Origin: Nemopilema nomurai
Lineage: Eukaryota; Cnidaria; Scyphozoa; Rhizostomeae; Rhizostomatidae
Direction of reading: 5' to 3'
DNA length: 64,000 nt
Assembly: GCA_003864495.1 (NCBI GenBank)
Contig: ML133401.1
Location: 2,197,373 to 2,261,372, forward strand
Notes under the pieces: model-generated
Told to the model about the DNA's origin: nothing
What the model saw: the letters and a program-made list of their open reading frames with translations, nothing else
Databases searched by the model: none
Program-made: the position numbers and the translations under genes
In this document: piece by piece, positions 12,352 to 24,700 of the stretch
How the letters are laid out: each line of letters begins with the position of its first letter
Position numbering within the stretch: position 1 is the stretch's first letter

Positions 12352-12508
12352 GGCACTGCAGAGAAGGGGTGGCTGAGGGGGCTTTGGGTTTTTGCAAAAA
12401 ATGCGAAATATTAAGTAATAAACTACCAATAAAGCCTCTTTTTTAATGGTTTTAGCCCCCCCCCCACTTTTTTTAAACCCCCAACTTTTCTCAACGCTCT
12501 GCGGTGCC
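12352..12508 (-). mobile_element. MITE with CACCGCGGAGC-type ends, copy 1
   Basis: Inverted copy of the element at 61500-61661. It shares the order: GGCAC end, GGCTGAGGGGGCTTT, TTGCAAAAAATGCGAAATA, AAAGCCTCTTTTTT, TTTTAGCC plus a C run, CACTTTTTTT, ACTTTTCTCAACGCTC and GCGGTGCC end. The left terminal repeat is eroded (GGCACTGCAGAG). There is no coding capacity, so movement would depend on a transposase supplied elsewhere. Confidence 0.75.
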
Positions 12509-13033
12509 TGGATGCTCTATAAGGTGTAGGGTTATGTGCAAAGAGGTTGCTTCGTTGTAACTTAGGCTACCATATTGGTGGTCCTCTTATGACTTTCTGT
12601 GGTTTTGTGTGCTGGACTGGCTCATCTTGGTGCAACCTTTGACCATCTGATCAGCTGGTGATCACCCTGTAAGGCGATCGATCGCAAAATATAGGATGGA
12701 CTATTTTGTTCGATCTAACACCTGAACTGGGCGCTTAAAAACATGCATGTTAAACCATATTAAAAGCCGCATTAATGTTTTCCGCGCAAATATCTTACGT
12801 CTCTAACCCATTACACACATTAAAACACATCCTAATCTCCATCCCCCGCCCCCACAATAGCTGTGCGCCCTCTTGGACTAACATTCCCCCGGAGCCAAAA
12901 CAGTTGTTGATAATTTGGCAGTTTCAAAAGCCTTCGTCAAAACCACGTTGACTTGTCAATTTGCATCTTCATTAATTCGTTCCTTTCTTCATTCGTTTCT
13001 TCTCAGTTATACAACACTTTTCTGGCAATACAG

Positions 13034-13192
13034 GTGCTTCTTGCAAACAAAATTAGCACCGTGAGACTTCAAAAAGTGGTTGTTGCGGGGACTGGAGAAA
13101 TAACACCTTTGACTTTGAAACAGCTGTCGCCCTCCAAGTTAACACCAAAAACAGCCAAAAGGGCTGCGATGTGGATTAAGGAATTAGCATAA
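13034..13192 (+). CDS. Possible orphan terminal exon of an unknown gene
   Basis: After an acceptor-like CAATACAG, an open frame runs 52 codons to TAA (13190-13192). It reads smoothly, Lys/Thr/Leu-rich, with segments such as VVVAGTGEITPLTL and KLTPKTAKRAAMWIKELA, and looks more protein-like than its surroundings. I do not recognise the family and found no upstream exons to join. It may be the end of a gene, a pseudogene fragment or chance. Confidence 0.2.
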   Translation: MLLANKISTVRLQKVVVAGTGEITPLTLKQLSPSKLTPKTAKRAAMWIKELA

Positions 13193-13878
13193 ACTATCTC
13201 AATTATTTATATTATTGCAGAAGCACAGCTATTTGCTTGCTGCAAACCCCAGTGACTCTTTCGCCTCTCAATCTTTAATCCCTTTTAGTGATCCGCTCTG
13301 ACTCTGGTATTTGTTTTCCGTTGTTATTGGCTAATGCTGAATATAATAGGACCCTCTTTATCTCCCATCAAGCGCAAATATCCCTGTGTGGTATTTTGAA
13401 TTCTACCAGTCAGGGTGTTTCTGGAAATAAAATCAACTTGCGCGAAGAGATAAGAAGGTATGGTCGCCGGTAAGGGCCATCCTAATATATGTTTCATAAT
13501 CGCAAAAAATGTTTTAAAATCGCAGAAAATATTTTAAAATCTCCAATCATCTTTCCAAATCTCATTAACGATTATCAAATCTCAAGGTATATTTTGCAAC
13601 TTCACAGAATTTTTGTGAAAATCCTGAAATATATATACTTAGTACAGCGTGGTATACTTTGAAGACTCAAAATTTTCAAATCGCGAAATAAATTTCAAAA
13701 TCGTGAAATAATTTTCAAAATCTCGAAATAAAAAAGGCGCGCGAAAATTATCACCCGCCTGTTCGCCAGCACAAAATGGCGCATGCATTTTGTTAAGCTT
13801 GTGGTTCAAAAGTAGGAGATTGGGATCGATTTTCTAGGCATCGCGGTAAGATGACCAAGGAAGTTAGGAAGTAAGCTA

Positions 13879-14226
13879 ATGGATCAACTATATCTTCTCT
13901 TGCGACATTCATGGCAGAAAACTGAAGAAAGGATATCCCGTTTCGAAGGAAAAAGAAAAAACGAGAGTTCTGCAAATGCAGACCGGCCTTCCAGGCCTAG
14001 GACAGATGGCCATGGAGAAAAGCGAAATTCAAAGAATAAAAACAAGGAAAGCGTTTTGATTAACATTGGCACTGCAAATGAAAATGATCAGACAAGGGGT
14101 ATTTCAAATGATATGGGATCGAAACTGCCAACAAGAGTTGAGAAAATTTTTTGTTACCAACAGGTTATGCATTCAGCAATAAAAAAGCTCTCTGAGTTTC
14201 ATCTGTTGTATTATGACCGCGTTTGA
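13879..14226 (+). CDS. Hypothetical ORF inside the Tc1/mariner-like element
   Basis: 115 codons from ATG to TGA, very basic and polar (Lys, Arg, Ser and Asn-rich in residues 15-55), ending KLSEFHLLYYDRV. It lacks the DDE catalytic motif of a transposase and I recognise no domain. It lies between the left and central subterminal repeat clusters, opposite in strand to the transposase fragment. It could be captured host sequence or chance; function unknown. Confidence 0.25.
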   Translation: MDQLYLLLRHSWQKTEERISRFEGKRKNESSANADRPSRPRTDGHGEKRNSKNKNKESVLINIGTANENDQTRGISNDMGSKLPTRVEKIFCYQQVMHSAIKKLSEFHLLYYDRV

Positions 14227-14627
14227 AGCAAAACATAATGCAAATGACACTTGTGTCCGAACAGTTGAAGTATAGGATTTTAGACTCAACGATTTCAAAA
14301 TATATATCAAGATTGTGAAATACATTTTTAGATTTTGATTTTAATTTTAAGACTTCAAAATATATATTGAGATTGTCAAAAACATTTCAGGACTTGGATT
14401 TCAATATCACGATTTTAAAATACAATTCTTCTGGCGAATGAAAACAATTTAAGGCCATCAAAAAATGTATCTTTTGAAAACCATCCTATTATCCTTCAAA
14501 ATTGTCTAAATGACGCAGTAAAAGCATCAACAAGTTGCACAATTTCAGCTCTCTTTATTCATTACAATTAATTATCAGAATTTTAAACCCCTGCCCCTGA
14601 CATTTCATGTCATGGCGACCTTTCATG

Positions 14628-14843
14628 TCATGGCGTCTGGAACTTCTTCGTTCTGCCAACTCTTGGCAAATCTTTCACGGTTCTAAATTGAAAGAACTTT
14701 TTGCATACAGCGAAAGCTACCTTATTTGAGCAGCCGAAAATTGATGCAGTTTCTTGGTAGCTTTTACCAATATTTTTATAAAAGATAATTTCCAGACGCT
14801 TCTCGTATGATATTACACCACGCCCAATAACCTCCATGTTCAT
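14628..14843 (-). pseudogene. Truncated Tc1/mariner transposase, N-terminal DNA-binding part only
   Basis: 71 codons. Residues about 12-60 fit the paired-type helix-turn-helix of Tc1/mariner transposases (SYEKRLEIIFYKN, SYQETASIFGCSNKVAFAV, then VKDLPRVGRTKK). The PRVGRTKK segment corresponds to the GRPRK linker before the second DNA-binding helix set. The frame stops straight after the linker; the second HTH and the whole DDE/D catalytic domain are missing. It lies within the inverted-repeat element 13461-15215 and is presumably a relic of that element's own transposase. Any residual product could at most bind the ends. Confidence 0.65.
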
Positions 14844-15215
14844 GTTTCTGGCCTAGAAAATTTTTACGGTTAATCTTTTTCGAATAATTTGGCAAAATTG
14901 AAATACTTCGAAACATGAACAATGCCTTATAAAAGTTTCATGGAAATAGCCGGTTGTCGTACTTAATAAAAGAGGATCAAATGCATGTTTTTTAAAGCTT
15001 TTATCATAAGCGTCTTTCGAAACTTCGAATCGTCCAAAGACTTTTTGAACGGTAGTGTATATGTCGAGATTGTGAAATATTTTTGGAACATCACGATTCA
15101 AAATTATACATCAGAATTGTGAAATATACCATGCGATTTGGAAATGTTGTTTGCATCCTTAAAATATTTTGTGCGATTTTGAAATAGATCTTTGGTTGGC
15201 CCTTTTCGGCCACCA

Positions 15216-18200
15216 TGAGAAGGGATGATATTTGCGAATTCACTCGTCACTCCTCCTCGCATTTCTGATTTTTGCAATCATCGACTGAGATTTCGTAACA
15301 AAAATGGGCTTTGAATGTTCATTAAATATTGATATGGCGGCTCGACGATGCCGACATTGTATTTCTATTGTGGAGCAGACACTCCGGTTGGAAGTAGTTC
15401 GTTGACTTCTGGCTGCTCTTAATAAAACAGACGTCTAGTTCTGTACAATGGTTTCATTTTAGGCCCGAAGACTGTGAGAATTATCATTGCAAAGCATGCA
15501 CCTTTCTGCAGAAAACATAACGGCTAAATAAAGACTGTCTATGCCAAAACTGACTATTCCTGGTGGGGGACTGTCTAATCATGCAAAATCTTTGTTGGCT
15601 GTTATAAAAATAGTATTTTTCGTTACTTTTCATGATTAATGTTTATAAACATTCGCGTCATGCTAAAAGTGGCTATTGCCATGAAACGCTTCATTTAGAT
15701 TCGTGCTTGGCTACAATCGGAAATCTCGCCACGAAAAGGGTAATTTACCAACCTGGCCTGGGTTTTACACATTGAACTAGATGACAATCGTAATATGAGG
15801 TAAAAGAAGAAGAAAATTTCTTAGGCAATTCTCATTTTGCACTAATAAAAAGGGAGGTGGATCAGAAAATGTTGTAGGTGATGTAAATTCTCAAGAATCC
15901 TAGAAATCATAGAAAAACCCAAACAAGTACAATTAATACTGTAATTTGGTTATAAGATTGAAAGATCGTATTTCAAACATCTCAACCTCAGCCCAGGAAC
16001 ACCAGCAAATTTCCAGGGGGTGGGGACAAAGTAAGAAAACATTGGCCCCTGCTTCAGCCATCCCTTGAACGAACCGTTCCATCATATATTTATTTATATC
16101 GTTATCGCTTTGACAAACCATCATATATTGTGCTAATGTGTGCATTTACCAATCAGATCAAGTTCTTAAACGAAGATTTAATACTCTTAGTGCAGGCACA
16201 AAAATGCTAAATATTAAGTAATAAATTACTAATAAAGCCTCTTTTTTAATGGTTTTAGTCCTCCCACTTTTTTAAACCCCCACTTTTCTCAACGCCCCGC
16301 GGTGCTTGTGGTGAACATTTTAAAATTCCAAATTGGCGTAAAATCGTTAGGCATTAGCAAACTTTAGTATCGATTGTTTTGATGAATCACTTTGCCGTAT
16401 CAAGTTTTTATTTCCACATTAAACTATTGCGCTGTAACGGGTTAAATAAATAATGATTTTGTTGGCCACAAAGAAAAACAAGACTTAACATATTGTTAGT
16501 TTGTGTTTTGCCACCTGAAGATTAATGAAGTCAAGACGACAGCTCTACAGTACAATGCGAGGCCAGAATGCGCCTGTGCAGGTGTATTTTTAGACAAGAC
16601 AATGTGATCTGTTATTTATTAATTCTATTGTATGTTTGGGCATTTCTTAATTTTGAAAGCAACTATAATGTCATGGTTTAAAAACTTTTCGTCACAGAAA
16701 ACGCTTTCTGCATTTGCCCACATTACTGCTTAGGACAAGTGTGGGACTTCTCAATAACTCCGCAATGCGTTATGCTAGATGAAAAATATTTAGCAAGTTC
16801 CTTCTTTTTAAAATATGAAGATTTGATGATGAATCTGAATAAAGGAAGTAGCAAATTGAGGGCTGGAAAATTCAATATCTGTGCAATCTATCAACTTACA
16901 GGCTTCACGTGTCTAAGTCACATGTCACGTGTCGTGATTCATATCATACAATTTGTTCATTGATATGCAGTTTCATTTAAACATTTCTTGTACAGTTGTG
17001 ATGGCCGCTGCACACATAACTCTCTTAGACAGAGGCCATGGAAATATGCCATAAGTCATATGCAGTCATATGAATTCACGTATCATGTAAACTTAGGCAA
17101 CGGAAATATACTACAGCCATCAGATATGGGGTGCTCTCTTGCATCAGAATGCTACAGAATGACATCAATGGTATTCGTTCATGTTTGTTTTTTAGAAGTG
17201 ATTCAACGTGCTGCAGCCCACCAAACGATGTCTTGCCTCTGATTGGCCTGGACGGGTTAGGAGACATGTAAACAGTTGTAATTGTTGCTGTTGAATGATG
17301 GTTTCTTTAAGGGTTTCAGCCAAACAGCTCTCTCTCTTTTCACATTTAATATACGGGAAACTCTGGCAGGGACATGAATAGGGCCTATTTGGAACATCAC
17401 GTTGGTGAGACTTGTCACTCTCACAAACACAAGGCTATTGATATTTCTGGGCTCTTATGCGGGTAAACATTAACTTGAAAGCAACCACATCATTATGGCC
17501 CAGCCATGTTATCGAGTCGAATTACAAAAAGACTGGAAAGGAGTGACACTAAATTTTGATTCCGGCTGTCAACTTCTGTTGTCAATGTGAACGTCGCAAT
17601 GGTTTAGATTGGAGAGAGAGGGGGAGTTTCAAACAGCTAAAATTTGACCTTCCAATTTTAACCCCCTGTCGAAAACTTCTCTTACGATACTGCACTTCTC
17701 TAGGACTGAGATATGACAAGCAAAAATCTTGCTTGAATTAAAAATTGCAACTGCACAGGGCCTAGGATAAGAGGAAGGCCAAACGTTGATGCGAAATACC
17801 CAAAAAGAGCTAAAAACTTTTTGTCAAGATTGCAGGTACAGATCAAAAGGTACAGTTTGCAAAATAGGGGTCTTGGTAACCACCCCCTGTTGTAAAGTAT
17901 AATTCACATTGAACATCTAAGTATGGCTATGATATTCATGAAAGTTTTTGACATCGGATTCTGGAAGAAAGCCAGCAATTATTTGAAGAAACAACTAAAA
18001 ACTTAAGTTAGTTACAAAGGTGAATGTAGTCTGGGAATTTCCCTATGACATAAATTTTCACGGATATTGGAGGAGAGAGTGAAAAAGGGGGCAATGTAAA
18101 ACGGACAGTTGCTCCCCCTTAAACTTATTTGTGCCTATTTTTTGTGTTTGTGACACTTTTAGGGTCCCATATGCGAATGCCCTTTTTCTAGCTGGTTGTA

Positions 18201-18638
18201 AACTTTACCAGAGATGGCAATTTACGGACCAGTTTCATGAATAACCAGGTATGGAAGTTATCAAACGAGCAATCCGATCGATTTGTCAGTCCCTCGAGTG
18301 TACCTGGCTTTTGACAGGTATAAATAATATGTATGACGTAATCTTACCTGAAATGATCGATCGGCGATCGCTATTGATTTGGTAGTGATTGCGTAATGCT
18401 TAGGTTGCAGGCTCATTCACAAGACACGTTGTGCTCGTTTGATGAGGTGTTGCTTCGGTTGTTTCACTGCTTGACTTTCCTTCGAAAGCTTAGCGACCAG
18501 AAATCCTACAATCCAAAGCAGAGGCAGATCTCTAGCGAAGAGAATAATTGGAAAACTGGACTTCGAGCACCTGCGGTATGGTAAGGCGGATTTTCAAACA
18601 GAAATGAGCTGGAGAAACTGCACTGTAGCCCAGTCATT
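15216..18638. other. Intergenic region before MPI, no gene seen
   Basis: Apart from the MITE copy at 16195-16306 I see no supported gene. Frames of 60-84 codons (for example 16739-16963 and 16988-17242 on +) have no recognised motif. At 18260-18375 there is a cluster of CGATCGAT/GATCGATC palindromic words of unknown meaning, 350-450 bases before the proposed MPI start; it could belong to the promoter. Confidence 0.35.
16195..16306 (-). mobile_element. MITE with CACCGCGGAGC-type ends, copy 2 (internally deleted)
   Basis: Same family and orientation as 12352-12508. It retains the GGCAC end, the ATGCTAAATATTAAG block, AAAGCCTCTTTTTT, the C-rich/T-rich tract, ACTTTTCTCAACGCCCC and the GCGGTGC end, but lacks about 50 bases of the left arm including the GGCTGAGGGGGC block. 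Confidence 0.7.
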
Positions 18639-18728
18639 ATGCTCTCAAACGAACGGCCTGTTGAGCCATCCTCTGTGATGTTTATTGGCCACCCTATCAA
18701 AAGACAGTCCGACAACATCATTGTTAAT

Positions 18729-21700
18729 ATGGATAAAGACAAGACTTCAGGTACAAGCTATAATGTTAAATGCAGTTCACAGATGTTGTGTTTCCTGCAG
18801 TAAGATAATTGTTGTAAACTGTATGCCACGAAAAACATGTGCGTTCACTGGCAGTAAATGATTATGTTGGTTTCCGAAAACTAAACACTTGAAGTGTTGC
18901 CATCATGTTTCCTGAATTGAGTTGAGACCTAGCTTCAACCTTTACTCGTTTTAATCATATAATTTCAAGTTATACGGGGTTTATTCCAAAGCTTTCTTTG
19001 CTTCCCTTGTAGATATCTTTCGTCGCCCCACTTCCTTCAAATCGCTACCTGTAGATTGACTGTGTGGAAAATTTCATGTAGGTCGATGCTTGTCGAATCC
19101 AGGCGACATGCAGCTTGGACTCATAGCAAAACGTTTCTAATTTAAGATCAGTATTTCCAACTAGAGGTAACTAGACGTCAATGCAAAGGGTGGCAAGGCT
19201 TTCGATACGAATGTCTTGTGCGGACGATAAACGCTTACTCCTGTTTCCGTCGTAAACAACTTTCTCGACTGAATTATTTCTCCAAATTAATTTCAAATTT
19301 TTAGCTGCAACTATTGAACAAATCATCATTTTTGTTGCGGAGTTTACTGTCGAAGCAACAATTATTTCCTGTGTGAGACTTTCGTTTTGAAGCAATATCA
19401 ATTATTTTGTTAACGCAATTTCATGTTCTCTTTCTTCGAAACTTTCAAAAACGATTATTTTGTCGCGACACAAGGAAATAGATATTCGTTCAACATCTCA
19501 CTGCCACAAACGTTCTACCTGGTATTTTCAAGGGTTTTTTATAACCCAATGCGGTCACCAGTTTGTGCCAACTGCGAAGAGAAATTCAAGGTTCCTTTGT
19601 TAGGAACGACCTCCATGTTGCTAGGGGAACTCTTTTATGTCATTTTGTCCGTAACTTCCACTGTTTTTAACGAATGTTGAAAGTTATTTTTTGAAGTTTC
19701 TCTATACATAATGTATAAGGCTGTGAAATGCATATTATATATGATGTTTTAAAGTTCACACAAGTTTTGTAGTGTCTAAATTTGTTTCAGAATAAAAGTA
19801 TAGGACAGGATAATGTGTTAAAAGATTTTAAATTAAACTTTGGACCTGCAGAATTACAGAAAAATAGTTCAAAGTTTAATTAGTTTTGAAAATGCCAAGC
19901 CATTCTAAAGCCCTAGGCATTTGTCTCTGTAGTCAGAAAGAGGTTATAAATCTTTAATAGTAATATCTATTAAGTAATATATAAACTTGTTTGTCTGTTG
20001 TCTGCATACCAGTCAGTGTTTATTGAATTAAAAGTAATGGGATCTACAATGTTAACTGAATTAAACCCTCACAGTTTGCTCTCTGTTCCTTCTGATATAA
20101 GGGTCTATTTATTTAAATATTGAGTCAATTCCAGTAGTAAGTTAGTGGGCCTATACTATAGTTATGATAAATCTGATGCTTATAAATCTACAATTCGAAA
20201 TTTTGTTAGTAGTAATAAACATATCAATCCATAATGAAGTTACAATGATATTCAAAGCACAGCTCTCTAAATTCAATGTATATAGGTTTTTTGCTGGCAG
20301 TAAGTCTCAAGTAAGTTATGATAATATTTGGATGTAAAAGACCTGAATTTGATGTGATGCTGTGGCTACACACTGTTTTAGGTAAATCCTAAATTGCTTG
20401 TAACACACTTAAATCAGGCTAGAATGTACTTTAGGCTAAAATGTACTAGTTATTGCTAAATGAATGTACTATGAGCCATTTGGTTGATAAATATTTCTAT
20501 CTTTAGTCTTCTACTGAACTTACCCTAGGTTCAGTTTTATTGGCATAGTTTTGGGTTAATTTAGATTTTACTATCATAGCTCAACCAGGCGATTATGGCT
20601 CCAGTAAGAATCTTCACATTATTCAAGGCTTCAAATACACTGCTCTTTGTGATATCAGCTTTTCAATTAGTTTGTTGTCAATTGTAGTACAATTGGAGTT
20701 TTTTGGAAACATTTAGCAGCTTTAAGGCTAACCTTTGTGGTCATGGTAGTGCAGGAAATGTCCTGTTGCTACATTACTAGGTAACTGTAGTTTTTAGTTG
20801 CCTTTTTTAGACTGATATTGTGACTTTCTGTCTTTCAAAGTCAAGAGCAGAAAAGTAATGAAACATCTTAAGCTAAAGGCAAAGAGAGACCTTACGCTAA
20901 ATCCAATCCCAGTTTTCTTTCGCTAAATGCTATAATAGGCTTCTAATCAAGGCATGACCTATTCAACACAACAAGCTTTTGATGTTGTTGCCCCTCAGGT
21001 CAAAAGCTTTTAGTAGGCTGTAGCCTTTATGTTTGTAGTGATTTCAAACTATTTTTTGTTTTCAGTACAACCATGAATTTTAGATATAGCAATATGATAG
21101 AAAGATATGCATAGTGTCAAAGCATCTTGTGTGGTATTATCTTAGTGCCATCAAAGTAACTTTTCAAAATAGCGATCCTGGTAAACAAAAGAGATAAAAA
21201 GCCATCTTGATTTATTTTATAGCATTTGTTGTTTTAATTGATATCTTTATTTCTGCCCTTAAGCATAAAGTAGGAAGTGAATCGCCTAAAAATAGAAGGT
21301 CAATAAAATAGAAGTAGGATAATGGTGGGGAAAATTCTTTACTATTCAACTTTCTTGTACTTATTGTCCAAACAATGTATCCTCATAAACTATAAAGTCA
21401 TGATTTTCTGGTTGAATTATTTCATTACTGTGACTATTTATTGACTCATTTTTTATTTACTCTAGGGATATTTCCTTTAAAATGTGCTGTTCAGAACTAT
21501 GCATGGGGCAAAATTGGTGACAACAGTATTGTGGCCAAACTTGCCAATCAGGACAATGATTTCACATTAGAAGGAAACAAGCCCTATGCAGAGGTATGCA
21601 GATTGATTACCTGTAATCTACATATTAATGCCAAATCTACATATTGATGTTTCAGATTAATCATTACATATATACTCCAATAGAAGCTTAAAAAATGCTG

Positions 21701-24700
21701 CTTTCAGAATGTGGACTAGAGCATTTCTTTTTTAAATATTTGAATGAGATGCTCTTCTTTGATGAAGAAGTAGGGGATCAATTTGGTTGAATACTGGCCA
21801 TTTGAGGGGGGGGGGGGGGGGGGGATTTATCTTCAATTCACCACTAGGCGTTTTCAGGTGTTGAAGGAAGCTGTCAGCAGCTCCCTAAAACAATTCAAAG
21901 AAATCAAAATCATGTTTATAGTCTTATTATTTTCTTCTACTCATTTTACAAAGATGAACCCACTTGTGCACACTTGGACAGAACACATTCACTCTTTCCA
22001 TGGTGACTCCTGTAAAAGAATGCTGTACTCTGAATTAATGTCATTGTCTTAGAAATAGTGTCATGCATGAAAATTAAGGAGCAATTAGAGTCAAGGGCTT
22101 ACTTTTTTCTGTGGTTTGTTAATGACAAATTAAGAATAATTTCTTTGTTGATGGTCACTTCCTTTCATAACTGGTTCACTTATTCCTTTTAATAGATTTA
22201 AATATCTTGTTGACACCCTGGTTAGCTAAAGTACTTCTAAGTACCTAAAGGTGGATCAGATAACTTTGAGTTTGCATAGATTAATGGAAAGGTTGATTAA
22301 TGGGATGGTTTATTTGTGAAGTAAGAATCACGATAGTCATGTAGCTTCAAAGAAAGACAAGGTCTTGTGGCCTTGGAAATATTTCTTATCACCTCCATGT
22401 CTTGAATCATATATAAGTATGTTTGGCTACCTTGGAAAACAGGAAAAGAAAATAGAACCTCAATTGGAGCCAGTTGCCACAAATTTTGTTTTTCGTGAAA
22501 TAAGTCTAGAATTCTTTTTGAAGAGCAAGTCAACATATATTCAGTTAAGTTATTCTGTAATAGTTGCTTTAATTTGGCTTTATATTTATTATATATTCAA
22601 AATGCCAAAATGAAAATAAATTCATGAATGAACTAACAGTAAGAAGCTGATGATTTGGGGTTGTTAAAACTAAAGTAGGAAATATGAAAATTATTTTTTA
22701 AAGTAGCAAGAAAAGTATCTTGAATAAATTTTGTCTGTGCAAAATATCTAGATACCAACAATTGCACGTGCGCTGTTTTGAGTGCGTCACGTTACAAATT
22801 TCCTATGCGCGTCAAATTTGCAAAATCATTTGATAGTGAGTATGTTGTAGAAAACTCCATGCTTCTAAATACACCACCTGTAGAACCACCCAAGCGTCCA
22901 ACTAGCTTCTGGTAGTAAATGAAGTCGCAGAACGTTGTAGTAAGAAGGCGTGTCAATTGTAAACGGACTGTTGTACGCATTAGAGGGGGGGGGGAGGTGA
23001 TCTCACCAAAAATACTGCCAAAGGGGGTTAAAAAGGTCTGCTTTCTGGGGAGAGGGTGGGGGTTGTAGGAGGCGTTCTACATCATATCAGCGAGAGGCGA
23101 GAAAAACGCACTCGTTACATTTTGAGATCATGAACACAACTGGCGATTAATTACAAAGATTATCAATATATACAAAACATGTGATAAACGGAAGAATGAT
23201 TGGTTATTTGATTAGCATCACGTGGGATACCACGTGTCATAATGGCAATACGTGCCCTGTTACAGGGTTGGGGGTGGGGGTGTGTGCCTCACTGAAGCGT
23301 TTCTTGAAGTATTTTCTTGGTAAAATGTCTTTTGGCAATGGCATGGGCAGTTGGTAAGGATGGGCTTGGCAACAGGTGCTTTGTAGCTGCGTTTTCCATG
23401 TGATTACCATTTCCCGCGATATTTATACCTTGAATATTACGTAAGCCCTTATCGCCAATTTCAAGTAACTCTATACTTCCTACTCAGATTCTCTGACGAG
23501 GAACAGATATAAAACGACACCCTTGTGTTTTGTGGTTAATATGCTTGTGTTTTGTGGCAAATCTTCGGTCGAGTTTGCTTGTTTGCTATCTAGACCTTTT
23601 TGTTCAGAGGTCGCCTTTTATACCCGAAGCTTAGGAAGGTGTAGGCTATGTGTGTATTTCAATAGGAAACAGATCTTTCCCTCTTCTCTTTCAGCTGTGG
23701 ATGGGAACGCACGTCAAAGGGCCCTCTCGCGTGGCCTCATCGAAATACAAAGGGAAATCTCTGAGGGACGTATTCATCGAGAATCCGAAGCTTCTTGGGG
23801 AACATGTATTCAAAAGATACGGGGTCCAGCTGCCATTTCTCTTCAAAGTACTTTCAGTGAACAAATCGCTGTCCATCCAAGCTCACCCTACGAAGGAGCA
23901 CGCGAAAACGTTGCATTCACAATACCCGGACCGGTATCCGGACCCGAATCACAAGCCGGAATTAGCGATCGGTAAGCCTGGTACTATCCTTGGTACTGTG
24001 TCTAATTTGGCGACCTGCGGTCGTTCAGAACCGGGATTGTCTCCATCTGACTGTTAGACCCGGAATCCCCAAGACCGTTCTTTCAGACTGTAGGTCAATA
24101 TTTAGAATGAGAATTGTATTCGTTTCCTTTATTTACCCTTTTACCAACGTACTGTTTATTTAAAATGAGCTACTTGCAACATGCTGTTATTCACGGCCCG
24201 AATTGAATTTTCTGACTATTATTTCTTGTTTGTTAGGAATGTTCTTTGTCTAGCTATCATGGGCGTGTTCTAAAAGGAGCGTCTGTTATGTCTGTTTCAA
24301 GAAAACATGTTTCTAAAAATGTGCGGAAAATGTTTCTTGAGTGTTATGATACCGCACGTTTGAAGCATTGCGAGGAAATATGTTCGTTGGACCAGGAAAA
24401 CGCTCTAGGTGATTTAGAGAGTTTTTTTGTAGGTGTGAAAATTTCGAGTTTTTCAACTTGCACGTTACGAATGTTAAGGTTAAGTCGTATTTGAATTTTG
24501 AAATAGCCAAGGAAATTCCACATGGAGCGATTTTGACTTGAAAAAGGCCTCAATTGCATGCAAATGTGCAAACAAATTTTTGGTATTCTCAATTTTCTGA
24601 ATGACAAGTACATTCAGCTGTTGATTCGTATTTGTACCCCTTCAACCCTCTCACCTACCACCTTTGCAAGAAGCCTTTTTGTTGACATTTACTACCATGA

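Larger units (their letters stand above)
13461..15215. mobile_element. Tc1/mariner-like DNA transposon, non-autonomous
   Basis: The left end TGGTCGCCGGTAAGGGCCAT (from 13461) and the reverse complement of the right end (15194-15215; TGGTGGCCGAAAAGGGCCAA) are terminal inverted repeats matching at most positions. The left flank is TA, the Tc1/mariner target; the right flank is TG, probably a mutated TA. Inside each end are many degenerate AAATCGCGAAAT-like motifs spaced about 20-25 bp apart (13490-13735 and 15040-15190), with a third cluster at 14275-14440, as expected for subterminal transposase-binding sites. On the - strand it encodes only the N-terminal helix-turn-helix of a transposase, so it cannot move unaided. 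Confidence 0.7.

Noticed and set aside
19423..19680. 85-codon + strand ORF in MPI intron 1
   Set aside because: It has no domain or splice partner, and an overlapping AT-rich intron composition explains it.
20591..20602. ATGGCTCCA followed by GTAAGA as MPI exon 1
   Set aside because: Joining it to the exon at 21466 is out of phase and meets a stop within five codons.
23523..23975. 150-codon + strand ORF overlapping MPI exon 3
   Set aside because: It is an out-of-frame shadow of the true exon, which reads with family motifs LWMGTH, LSIQAHP and NHKPE.
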